From assembly GCA_002728855.1 (NCBI GenBank), contig PBWA01000047.1, positions 1-43,647 on the forward strand: 43,647 nucleotides of DNA, in the 5' to 3' direction. The first letter of the stretch is position 1; each line of letters starts with the position of its first letter. Of the stretch, positions 1-7,636 are shown one piece after another. The stretch comes from Flavobacteriaceae bacterium. Lineage in GTDB: Bacteria; Bacteroidota; Bacteroidia; Flavobacteriales; Flavobacteriaceae. The notes beneath the pieces are model-generated. The model had not been told where the DNA came from. It worked only from the letters and a program-made list of their open reading frames with translations, and ran no database searches. Position numbers and translations under genes: made by a program.

Positions 1-189
1 TGACTAATTTAGTGTTTAACATTGTAGAAATCTAAAATATAAAATTAATTGAAAATGATAAAAATTCAAAAAAAAAGTAAAATTTTATTTATTTTTAATT
101 TAATTTAAAACTTAAATAATAATCCATAAATAATTGATTATAAGTTATTTAATTTATTAACCATCAATTTAAAACAATTTTGTACACAT

Positions 190-254
190 ATGTAAACATT
201 TAATTAAAATTAAAGGTTCTAAACGTTTTCATTTGTCTATTAATGTAAACATTT
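190..254. repeat. 12-bp direct repeat ATGTAAACATTT, two copies
   Basis: ATGTAAACATTT occurs at 190-201 and again, identical, at 243-254, 53 bp start to start. Each copy has ATGT/ACAT ends, so it is partly palindromic. The second copy ends 8 bp before the -7 element of the carboxypeptidase gene. Binding by a regulator, for instance the nearby Lrp/AsnC protein, is a guess. In such AT-rich DNA chance repeats are common, but 12 exact bases with two C/G pairs is above background. Confidence 0.4.
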
Positions 255-261
255 CCTTTTT

Positions 262-269
262 TAAATTTG
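262..269 (+). promoter_or_regulatory. -7 promoter element of the M14 peptidase gene
   Basis: TAAATTTG fits the Bacteroidota -7 consensus TAnnTTTG and ends 10 bases before the ATG at 280. A TTTG at 232-235 lies upstream, but its 26-base spacing is longer than the usual 17-23, so I do not call a -33 box. Confidence 0.4.
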
Positions 270-279
270 TCATCATTGT

Positions 280-1356
280 ATGGTTGTTAACGATCGATAT
301 TTTCCGCCACAAAAACTTTCATCGTTTTTAAATGAGTTATCAGGGCGTATTCAAATAGATTTGTTAGGAAAATCCGTAAAAAACTCTCCTATTTATGGTT
401 TAAAAATTGGCTCAGGCATTAAAAAAATTCTTATATGGTCCCAGATGCACGGAAATGAAACAACTTGCACGCGTGCTCTTTGCGAGTTGATTAAAGTTAT
501 CTTAAACTCTGAATCTTACAAGAAAAACATTAGTTTTTTAATAATACCTCAATTAAACCCGGATGGAGCAGAAGAATATTCAAGATTCAACTTAAATAAG
601 ATTGACCTTAACAGAGATGCCATAACTCTATCACAGCCTGAAAGTAGAGTGCTTAACATGATGTTCTGGAAGTTCAAACCCGACTATTGCTTTAATCTAC
701 ATGACCAAAGGTCAGTTTTTTCTGCTGGAGATTCAAAAAACGCTGCTATCATTTCATTTCTTTCGCCTGCTGTAGATAATGTAAAAACAATATCTGACTC
801 AAGAAAAGAGTCAATGCTTTTAATTGCTGAGATCAATAGAACTCTTCAAAAAAAAATTCCTGGACAAGTTGGTAGATATAATGACGCCTATAATGAAAAC
901 TGTTTTGGTGATAATTTTTCAAAAAATGGTATTCCAACATTACTTTTTGAAGCTGGTCATACTGGAGAAGACTATTCTAGATCCTTTTCTAAAGACATAT
1001 TGCTTTTATCTATGAAATCAGCATTAAACTCTATAATAAATAAAACTTTTTTAAAAAGATTGACTAAAGACTATTTTAAAATTCCGGAAAATAGAGAAAA
1101 ATATGTTGATTTAATCATAAATAATGCAACAGTTGTTGACCAGGATTTGATTTATCATAAGCGTCAGATAGCGATCCTATATAATGAAGTTCTAAAAGAC
1201 CAAGGTATTATTCTTCAACCAATATTTCACTCTCATGCAAAAAGACTTGAATTATATTCTCACAGGGTCATTCAGTTAGATAAAGAATTGAGTTTAAATA
1301 AAATTAATTTCAAAAAAAATCAAATTATTGATTTTTCATTTTTTTCTAATAAATAA
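280..1356 (+). CDS. M14 family zinc carboxypeptidase-like protein
   Basis: A 358-residue protein with the pattern of M14 (carboxypeptidase A-like) metallopeptidases. The HxxE zinc motif is HGNE at residues 57-60. NPDG (93-96) and the DLNRD run (109-113) follow, with the third zinc ligand candidate His141 (NLHDQ) and the catalytic glutamate Glu224 in LLFEAGH. No signal peptide is visible, so a cytoplasmic role in trimming peptides or cell-wall fragments is likely; the substrate cannot be read from the sequence. The C-terminal 100 residues lie beyond the peptidase core and I do not recognise them. The ATG lies 10 bases after a -7 element. It is followed 73 bp later by a same-strand Lrp/AsnC regulator. 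Confidence 0.85.
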   Translation: MVVNDRYFPPQKLSSFLNELSGRIQIDLLGKSVKNSPIYGLKIGSGIKKILIWSQMHGNETTCTRALCELIKVILNSESYKKNISFLIIPQLNPDGAEEYSRFNLNKIDLNRDAITLSQPESRVLNMMFWKFKPDYCFNLHDQRSVFSAGDSKNAAIISFLSPAVDNVKTISDSRKESMLLIAEINRTLQKKIPGQVGRYNDAYNENCFGDNFSKNGIPTLLFEAGHTGEDYSRSFSKDILLLSMKSALNSIINKTFLKRLTKDYFKIPENREKYVDLIINNATVVDQDLIYHKRQIAILYNEVLKDQGIILQPIFHSHAKRLELYSHRVIQLDKELSLNKINFKKNQIIDFSFFSNK

Positions 1357-1429
1357 CAGCTTTTAATATAAAATAATCATGTTTTGTATGCTTTTGTTAT
1401 TTTTTTATTAGTTTTGAGCCTTTATACTT

Positions 1430-1909
1430 ATGAATCCTATTAAGCTTGACGAAATAGACCAAAAGATACTTGATATATTAATCGATAATACTAGGACTCC
1501 ATTTACTGAAATTTCTAAGCGTTTATTAATTTCAGCGGGAACTGTTCACGTAAGAGTAAAAAAAATGGAGGATCAAGGTATAATTAGAGGCTCTTCTTTA
1601 AATCTTGACTATGTGCTTCTTGGATATTCTTTCATAGCATATGTTGGTATTTTTCTTGAAAAGACTCACAAAACAAATGAGGTTTTGTCTAACTTAGAGA
1701 AAATTCCATACGTTACAGTTGCTCATATTACTACTGGTAAGTTTAATATTTTTTGTAAAGTTCGTGCAAAAACAACTAAACACGCTAAAGATATTATTTT
1801 CATGATTGATGACATTCCTGGGGTGTCCAGAACCGAAACAATGATCTCACTTGAAGAAAGCATAAACGATAAGAGACGTTTAATGCATCGTATTTTTAAT
1901 GATTTATAA
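1430..1909 (+). CDS. Lrp/AsnC family transcriptional regulator
   Basis: A 159-residue protein of the usual family length. Residues 5-60 form the AsnC-type winged helix-turn-helix, starting LDEIDQKILDIL and including the recognition helix region ISAGTVHVRVKKME. Residues 65-150 fit the RAM/Lrp ligand-binding domain that drives oligomerisation and senses amino acids. It probably binds DNA as dimers or octamers and may regulate its neighbours, the M14 peptidase upstream and ppc 16 bp downstream. The close spacing to ppc suggests cotranscription. The effector and targets are not readable from sequence. Confidence 0.9.
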   Translation: MNPIKLDEIDQKILDILIDNTRTPFTEISKRLLISAGTVHVRVKKMEDQGIIRGSSLNLDYVLLGYSFIAYVGIFLEKTHKTNEVLSNLEKIPYVTVAHITTGKFNIFCKVRAKTTKHAKDIIFMIDDIPGVSRTETMISLEESINDKRRLMHRIFNDL

Positions 1910-1925
1910 AATTTAGAGCTGATTA

Positions 1926-4514
1926 ATGCCAAGAAAACCAAAGCTTGAGAGGTTTAACGAAAGAATTCTTTCAAAATTTCAGATATATAACAGCTTATTT
2001 CTTACCCTTCCATTTAAGACAATTAAAAATACCGCTATGCTCTTACCATTATTTGCGGATCACTGCAAGAATGGCTATAAAAAAGGGCTGGACCCTGATA
2101 AAATAGTTTCAACCTTTTTTAAACAGTTTTTGCCCAATTATAATTTTAATAATCAAATAGATTTAATTTTCAGATTTATTCAATATATAGAGCGACAAGT
2201 TGTTCTTTTTGATGCAATTGAAGATGCAGGCTTTGCCTATGTTAATAACATGCATGGAAGAGGTACTCTTAGACAAATTAAAGAAGAAGCTGTTAGTGTT
2301 CAAAAACTCGAGAGTCTAAAAAACTATCTTAAGAGATTTAAAGTGCGTTTAGTCTTAACTGCTCATCCAACTCAATTTTATCCAGGAAGTGTTCTTGGCA
2401 TAATTAATGATCTTTCAGAGGCAATAAAGAAGGATGACCTTGAGTCAATAAAAGCTTTATTAACACAGCTTGGAAAAACAAGATTTTATAAAAGATCAAA
2501 GCCCACACCTTTTGATGAAGCGATAAGCTTGATTTGGTATTTAGAGACAGTCTTTTATCATTCTGCAAGTACAATATATAATTATATTCAAAATAACATT
2601 TTTCAAAATAAAACTATAGAAAACTCTGTTTTTGATTTTGGTTTTTGGCCAGGAGGTGATAGAGATGGTAATCCTTATGTGACATCCGAAATAACATTAA
2701 AAACTGCTGAAAAATTAAAATCATCTGTTTTAAAAAATTATTATCGTGAACTTAAGGGGCTTAAAAGAAAGTTAACTTTTGATAACATCGAACTTAAAAT
2801 TGAGAATTTAGAAAATAAAATCAATAAACTTTTATACTCTAAAAATAAATTAGACAGTTTTAACTCAAGCAACTTTCTAAAGTCATTAAATGAAATACAT
2901 GAAATAATAATCAAGCAACATAATGGACTTTATGAAGGTTTAATATTGGATCTTATAAATAAAGTTAAAATTTTTGGTTTTCATTTTGCAAGCCTAGATA
3001 TAAGGCAAGATTCTAGAATTCATAGCGAGGTTTTTAAAGAGGTTATGAATAATAAAGAAACATCTAAATATATAGGCAAAAATTTTGATGAATATGTAAA
3101 AATGAACCCTGATGAAAAGCTTATTTTTCTCTCTAATTTGAAAGGAAATATTTCATCGTCTATTTTCAAAAAAGGTTTGGCCTTGGAGACTTTTAAAAGC
3201 ATTGAAGCTATGAAATCAATACAGAAAAGCAATGGCGAAAAGGGTTCAAATAGGTATATAATTAGTAATTGTCAATCAACTCAGAATATATTAGAATTAT
3301 TCGCTTTGATAAGACTCAATAATTGGCACAGACCTACTATTGATATCATTCCGCTTTTTGAAAAAATTGATGATTTGGAAGCTTGCGGTAAGATAATGAG
3401 GTCCTTATATGAAAATAGAGAATATATAAAACACTTAACTCGAAGAGGTAAAAAGCAGATTGTAATGCTTGGATTTTCTGACGGAACTAAAGATGGTGGT
3501 TACTTCATGGCTAATTGGAGTATTTATCGTGCAAAAAAAATATTAACCAAAATATCTGATAAATTTGGCTTAAAAATTGCTTTTTTTGATGGTAGGGGAG
3601 GTCCTCCAGCCAGAGGAGGGGGAAATACTCATGAATTTTATGCCTCACTTGATAATAAGATAAAAGCTGATGATATTCAACTTACGGTTCAAGGACAAAC
3701 AATTAGTTCAAATTTTGGCACAAACGAATCTTGTCAATTTAATCTTGAACAGCTTTTAAGTTCTGGTGTGGAGAATCAAATTTTTAAAACTGATAAAAAT
3801 AATTTGAGTGTTAAAGATGCTGAGACACTTGATTTATTAGCTAAAGAAAGTTATGAAAAATATAATCGGTTTAAATCTCACCCCAAATTTATTCCCTATC
3901 TAGAAAAAATGACCACGCTTTATTTTTACTCAAAAGCTAATATTGGTAGCAGACCTTCTAAAAGAGCTAACACAAAAAATTTAAATTTTGATGATTTAAG
4001 AGCTATACCTTTTGTTGGTAGTTGGAGTCAGTCAAAACAAAACGTACCTGGTTTTTTTGGGGTTGGAAGTGCCTTAAAATTATTTGAAAAAAATAATGAC
4101 TTTAAATCAGTTAGCGGGTTATATAAAAGATCTTCTTTTTTTAGAACACTGATCAGTAATAGCATGATGAGTCTTACAAAATCATTTTTTGAATTAACTT
4201 CTTACATGAAGCATGATAAAGAGTTTGGTGGTATTTGGGAGATAATTAAAAAAGAATTTTCTCTTTCAAAAAAAATGATAATTAAACTAACTGGTTATTC
4301 AAAGCTAATGGAGAATGAAAAAGCTGGAAGAAGTTCAATTCAAATAAGAGAGGAGATAGTTCAACCCCTTGTTACTATTCAACAATTTGCACTTATGAGA
4401 ATCAGAGAAAATCAAGACAATTCTAATTTTGATAAAAATAAAATCAAGATCTTTAAAAGAATTGTTACTCGATCTTTGTTTGGAAATATTAATGCAAGTA
4501 GAAACTCCGCCTAG
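1926..4514 (+). CDS. ppc: Phosphoenolpyruvate carboxylase
   Basis: An 862-residue enzyme that carboxylates PEP with bicarbonate to oxaloacetate, an anaplerotic feed to the TCA cycle. The catalytic His147 lies in LTAHPTQF, the GGDRDGNP motif is near residues 243-250, the FSDGTKDGG loop near 517-525 and the arginine-rich GRGGPPARGGG loop near 556-566. GSRPSKR and LRAIPFVGSWSQ follow near 675-705. Several motifs differ from the E. coli form (HPTQ for HPTE, SDGTKDGG for SDSSKDAG), as I recall for Bacteroidota enzymes. The C-terminus ends in RNSA instead of the common (Q/R)NTG. It lies 16 bp after the Lrp gene, and its stop codon interlocks with that of convergent aroB (shared CTAG). Confidence 0.95.
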   Translation: MPRKPKLERFNERILSKFQIYNSLFLTLPFKTIKNTAMLLPLFADHCKNGYKKGLDPDKIVSTFFKQFLPNYNFNNQIDLIFRFIQYIERQVVLFDAIEDAGFAYVNNMHGRGTLRQIKEEAVSVQKLESLKNYLKRFKVRLVLTAHPTQFYPGSVLGIINDLSEAIKKDDLESIKALLTQLGKTRFYKRSKPTPFDEAISLIWYLETVFYHSASTIYNYIQNNIFQNKTIENSVFDFGFWPGGDRDGNPYVTSEITLKTAEKLKSSVLKNYYRELKGLKRKLTFDNIELKIENLENKINKLLYSKNKLDSFNSSNFLKSLNEIHEIIIKQHNGLYEGLILDLINKVKIFGFHFASLDIRQDSRIHSEVFKEVMNNKETSKYIGKNFDEYVKMNPDEKLIFLSNLKGNISSSIFKKGLALETFKSIEAMKSIQKSNGEKGSNRYIISNCQSTQNILELFALIRLNNWHRPTIDIIPLFEKIDDLEACGKIMRSLYENREYIKHLTRRGKKQIVMLGFSDGTKDGGYFMANWSIYRAKKILTKISDKFGLKIAFFDGRGGPPARGGGNTHEFYASLDNKIKADDIQLTVQGQTISSNFGTNESCQFNLEQLLSSGVENQIFKTDKNNLSVKDAETLDLLAKESYEKYNRFKSHPKFIPYLEKMTTLYFYSKANIGSRPSKRANTKNLNFDDLRAIPFVGSWSQSKQNVPGFFGVGSALKLFEKNNDFKSVSGLYKRSSFFRTLISNSMMSLTKSFFELTSYMKHDKEFGGIWEIIKKEFSLSKKMIIKLTGYSKLMENEKAGRSSIQIREEIVQPLVTIQQFALMRIRENQDNSNFDKNKIKIFKRIVTRSLFGNINASRNSA

Positions 4515-5596
4515 GATGCTTCATACATATCAAAAGCAGATTGCATTATTTCTGATGAAACTGTGTTATTTATCGTGGCATCACCGGCTTTTAAAAGCAA
4601 TGTAAAGTTATTCTTACCTTTTATATTTTTTTTGTCATGCTTGATTAAATCAATTATACTAATAATTCCTTGTCTTGAAAATTGAATTTTTGCAAATAAC
4701 TTATTGATAGAGGATGCAATATAATTTGCCTGTTTTAAAGGTAGTCCAGTTACTTTGAAAGAGATAAAAGATTCTAGAATCATTCCAGCTGCTACAGCCT
4801 CACCATGAAGTAATTTACTTTCTTTTTTTTGATTTAAAAAAAATGATTCAATAGCGTGGCCCAGTGTATGTCCAAAATTTAAAAGTTTTCTTTCTCCCAA
4901 TTCTCTCTGGTCTTTTTTAACAACATTGTTTTTAATAGTAATAGATTTATGTATGTAGCCCTCAATAAGTGTCTTATCAGTTAAAAAATTATGATTAATT
5001 AAACTTTCAAAATACTTTTCGTTTTTTATCAATCCATGTTTTAACATTTCTGCATAGCCACTCAAAAATTCATTGTCCGGAAGAGATTTTAAAAAATGGG
5101 AATCTATTACAACAAGACAAGGGTTAGCTATAACTCCTATTTGATTTTTTAAATTATCAAGATCTATGCCTAATTTACCTCCTATAGAGGCGTCAACCAT
5201 TGAAAGAAGAGTAGTGGGAATATTAATAAAATCAATTCCACGCATATAGGTTGAAGCAACAAAACCTCCTAGGTCTGAAATTACACCTCCGCCTAAATTA
5301 ATTAAAAGACTTTTTCTGTCTGCAGCATTTTCAGACAAATACCTCCATACAAAATCACAAGTGCTAAGACTTTTATATTCCTCTCCAGCTTTTACTTCAA
5401 TAATCCTAAAATCTTTTGGATTATTTAGTTTGTTGAGAAAATATTCAAGGCATAGATTACCAGAGTTTGAGTCGACAAGAATAAACATAGAAGAATATTC
5501 TCCTTTACTAATAATTGCATTAAGAGAATTATAGGCCTTTTCTGAGAACTCAACTAAATATCCGTTCGCATCTATTGGATCGAAATTTTCAATCAT
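4511..5596 (-). CDS. aroB: 3-dehydroquinate synthase
   Basis: A 361-residue enzyme that converts DAHP to 3-dehydroquinate, the second step of the shikimate pathway, using NAD+ and a divalent metal. The NAD-binding glycine-rich region is NLGGGVISDLGGF (100-112), followed by RGIDFINIPTTLLSMVDAS with the DASIGGK motif at 135-141. Expected metal ligands are Glu183 (GYAEMLKHG), His247 (GHTLGHAIE) and His264 (LLHGEAV). The length is typical of the family. It is convergent with ppc, overlapping by four bases. A TATTTTTG element ends only four bases before its ATG, so its transcript may be leaderless or nearly so. aroC lies elsewhere in the window. Confidence 0.96.
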   Translation of the reverse strand: MIENFDPIDANGYLVEFSEKAYNSLNAIISKGEYSSMFILVDSNSGNLCLEYFLNKLNNPKDFRIIEVKAGEEYKSLSTCDFVWRYLSENAADRKSLLINLGGGVISDLGGFVASTYMRGIDFINIPTTLLSMVDASIGGKLGIDLDNLKNQIGVIANPCLVVIDSHFLKSLPDNEFLSGYAEMLKHGLIKNEKYFESLINHNFLTDKTLIEGYIHKSITIKNNVVKKDQRELGERKLLNFGHTLGHAIESFFLNQKKESKLLHGEAVAAGMILESFISFKVTGLPLKQANYIASSINKLFAKIQFSRQGIISIIDLIKHDKKNIKGKNNFTLLLKAGDATINNTVSSEIMQSAFDMYEAS

Positions 5597-5600
5597 TTTT

Positions 5601-5608
5601 CAAAAATA
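5601..5608 (-). promoter_or_regulatory. -7 promoter element of aroB
   Basis: On the minus strand this reads TATTTTTG (consensus TAnnTTTG). Its G is separated from the aroB ATG by only four bases (5597-5600), so transcription would start at or next to the start codon. No clear -33 box is visible. Confidence 0.35.
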
Positions 5609-5663
5609 ATATTTTAAGATAATATGATTAGTTTTTAATAATATATTATGATATTAATTGAGG

Positions 5664-5671
5664 TATATTTG
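5664..5671 (+). promoter_or_regulatory. -7 promoter element of proline dehydrogenase gene
   Basis: TATATTTG matches the TAnnTTTG consensus and ends 18 bases before the ATG at 5690. It lies in the 93-bp divergent region shared with aroB. I see no clear -33 box. Confidence 0.45.
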
Positions 5672-5689
5672 AGGAAATAAATTTTCCAG

Positions 5690-6859
5690 ATGATGTTTGA
5701 AAATACAAAGATCGCTTTTTCTAATAAGAAAAGTTCAGAGCTCTTAAAATCAAAATTTATATATAAAATTCTTTCATCTGTAACCATGGCAAGGCTCGGA
5801 ACTAGTATAATAAAATTTGCAATTAAAATTCGTCTTCCGGTTAAAGGGATAATAAAAACTACTCTTTTCGATCATTTTTGTGCTGGTGAAAATCATGAAG
5901 AATCTTTAACTACGGTAAACAAACTTGGGGATAACAAAGTATTTTCTGTTTTAGATTACTCAGTTGAAGCTGGATCAAAGGAAGAATCATTTGAAAAGTT
6001 TTTACATAAGAAAATACAAACAATTGATTTTTCTAAATCAAATAAACATATGCCTTTTGTGGTTTTTAAACCCTCTTGCTTTGGAAAATCATCTCTGTTT
6101 CTGAAATTAAGCAGGGGCGACAATCTTTTGGGTAATGAAAAGTTGGAATGGGAAAAAGTTAAAAAAAGGTTTGAGATGGTAATTACACATGCAATAAATT
6201 CAAAAATTAAAATAATGGTTGATGCAGAGGAAAGTTGGACGCAAAAAATAATTGATTCTCTGATGGAGTCGCTAATGAAAAAGCATAATCAAAAAGAGGT
6301 TTGGGTTTTTACAACACTTCAAATGTACAGGAAGGATAGATTGAATTATTTAAAAAAGCTTATAAAAAAGTCTAAAAGAGAAAATTTTAAAATAGGAATT
6401 AAACTTGTTCGAGGAGCATATCTAGAGGCTGAAAATTTGCGTGCAAAAAAACTAAATTATAGCTCTCCTATTTGTTCTAATAAACATAAAACTGATGATA
6501 ATTATAATGCCGCTGTTTCATTAATACTCCAAAATATTGAGAATATATTGCTGTTTGCAGGTACTCATAACGAAAGGAGCATTAGCAATATAATTCATTG
6601 GATGATGAAAAATAAAATTTCTAAAGATCATCCTAATATATGGTTTGCCCAGCTTTATGGCATGGGAGATCATATTACTTTTAATTTAGCAAAAGAAAAA
6701 TTTCATGCAGTTAAGTACATTCCTTTTGGCCCATTAAAAGAAGTTTTACCCTATTTAATTAGACGTGCAGAAGAAAATAGTTCAGTTGACTCTAATTCCA
6801 AAAGAGAATTAGAATTAATAAATAAGGAGATAAAAAGAAGGTCTATTCAATCTCGCTGA
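5690..6859 (+). CDS. Proline dehydrogenase
   Basis: A 389-residue monofunctional proline dehydrogenase (FAD TIM barrel, PutA PRODH family) that oxidises proline to pyrroline-5-carboxylate and passes electrons to quinones. The core appears in order: MVDAEESW (about 180-187), VFTTLQMYRKDR (about 206-217), the signature KLVRGAYLEAE near residue 238, GTHNERSI near 292 and AQLYGMGDH near 323. The final YLIRRAEENS matches the conserved Arg-Arg-Glu segment that contacts the substrate. It starts MM, so the ATG at 5693 is equally possible. The length fits Bacteroidota PRODH. The P5C dehydrogenase partner is not in the window. Its 3' end overlaps the convergent gene at 6843 by 17 bp. Confidence 0.92.
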   Translation: MMFENTKIAFSNKKSSELLKSKFIYKILSSVTMARLGTSIIKFAIKIRLPVKGIIKTTLFDHFCAGENHEESLTTVNKLGDNKVFSVLDYSVEAGSKEESFEKFLHKKIQTIDFSKSNKHMPFVVFKPSCFGKSSLFLKLSRGDNLLGNEKLEWEKVKKRFEMVITHAINSKIKIMVDAEESWTQKIIDSLMESLMKKHNQKEVWVFTTLQMYRKDRLNYLKKLIKKSKRENFKIGIKLVRGAYLEAENLRAKKLNYSSPICSNKHKTDDNYNAAVSLILQNIENILLFAGTHNERSISNIIHWMMKNKISKDHPNIWFAQLYGMGDHITFNLAKEKFHAVKYIPFGPLKEVLPYLIRRAEENSSVDSNSKRELELINKEIKRRSIQSR

Positions 6860-7208
6860 ATTCAAGTATGATAATTCTTTTTTTACAATTTTTAAGCTTG
6901 AGATTCCTATTTATTCCTTTTTCATAACCATAAAGTGAATATATTTTGCAACTATCAACTTTTGTATTGCTTTGACTAAAATTAACTTTTGCAGATTTAA
7001 TAAATTTGGCAAATCTTGCTGAATCAATAAAGTCATTTTCATTAATTATAAAATTATGCATCAAACTTTTTTTTGAAATATCTGCAATGACCCTGTCATT
7101 TGGAGAATAATTACAAGTTGTTTTCTTGCCAGAAAAAATAAATGATAAAATAATTAGGCCAATGAAAAATCCAAAAGAATAATAAACTAAACGCCAAAGA
7201 AAACTCAT
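6843..7208 (-). CDS. Small membrane-anchored protein, DUF4258-like
   Basis: A 121-residue protein with a single N-terminal membrane segment (about residues 5-26, LVYYSFGFFIGLIILSFIF) followed by a soluble domain with cysteines at 32, 86 and 107. From memory, the overall pattern resembles the DUF4258 proteins found in flavobacteria next to tsaE and porX. The most likely topology puts the soluble part on the periplasmic or cytoplasmic face of the inner membrane; I cannot decide which. It is the third gene of the porX-tsaE operon, starting 7 bp after tsaE ends. Its 3' end overlaps the proline dehydrogenase gene by 17 bp. Function unknown. Confidence 0.75.
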   Translation of the reverse strand: MSFLWRLVYYSFGFFIGLIILSFIFSGKKTTCNYSPNDRVIADISKKSLMHNFIINENDFIDSARFAKFIKSAKVNFSQSNTKVDSCKIYSLYGYEKGINRNLKLKNCKKRIIILEFSEIE

Positions 7209-7215
7209 ATTAAAT

Positions 7216-7635
7216 CTAATTTAATAACTCAATAACTCTTTTATTGCTGTTGTTTTTCTTGAAAATCTTTATCCTATGATAAGGATTCGAAAAAATCTGA
7301 TCAACATTGCCTGGATTTTCAATCAAACAATAGCGTTTACTATCAAAGTATTCATCAATTCCAGAATCAAAAATTTCATTCAAATTATTTATTCTGTAAA
7401 GATCAATGTGATAAATAGTATCAAACTGTAAACTAGAATATTCATTGACTATTGAAAAAGTTGGACTATTTACAAAACTTTTAACGCCTAAATGCTTACA
7501 AAACTCTTTTATAAAAGTAGTTTTCCCAGCTCCCAAATCTCCCTCGAATAAAATAATTTTATGAGTTATTTTTTTAATTACTTTATTTGATATAACCTTT
7601 ATTTCTGAAAGATCATATTCTATTCTCATAATCAA
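7216..7635 (-). CDS. tsaE: tRNA threonylcarbamoyladenosine synthesis ATPase TsaE
   Basis: A 139-residue P-loop ATPase that works with TsaB and TsaD in making t6A37 in ANN-decoding tRNAs. The Walker A motif is FEGDLGAGKTTF (30-41). NSPTFSIVNEY (56-66) is the switch-like region and HIDLYR (76-81) the Walker B-like segment. The late motif reads CLIENPGN (103-110): the glutamate is kept but the tryptophan usual in the family's EW(P/S) motif is Asn107. The first ATG gives MIMRIEYD; the ATG two codons on (7629) is equally likely. It sits one base after porX and 7 bp before the DUF4258-like gene. TsaB and TsaD are outside the window. Confidence 0.9.
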   Translation of the reverse strand: MIMRIEYDLSEIKVISNKVIKKITHKIILFEGDLGAGKTTFIKEFCKHLGVKSFVNSPTFSIVNEYSSLQFDTIYHIDLYRINNLNEIFDSGIDEYFDSKRYCLIENPGNVDQIFSNPYHRIKIFKKNNSNKRVIELLN

Positions 7636-7636
7636 T

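Larger units (their letters stand above)
1..279. other. AT-rich non-coding region at left edge
   Basis: This stretch is almost entirely A and T and holds no credible gene; the longest start-to-stop run I see is 17 codons. It contains a 12-bp direct repeat (190-201 and 243-254) and a TAnnTTTG element just before the carboxypeptidase gene. It is probably the 5' regulatory region of that gene, with the left neighbour outside the window. Confidence 0.6.
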
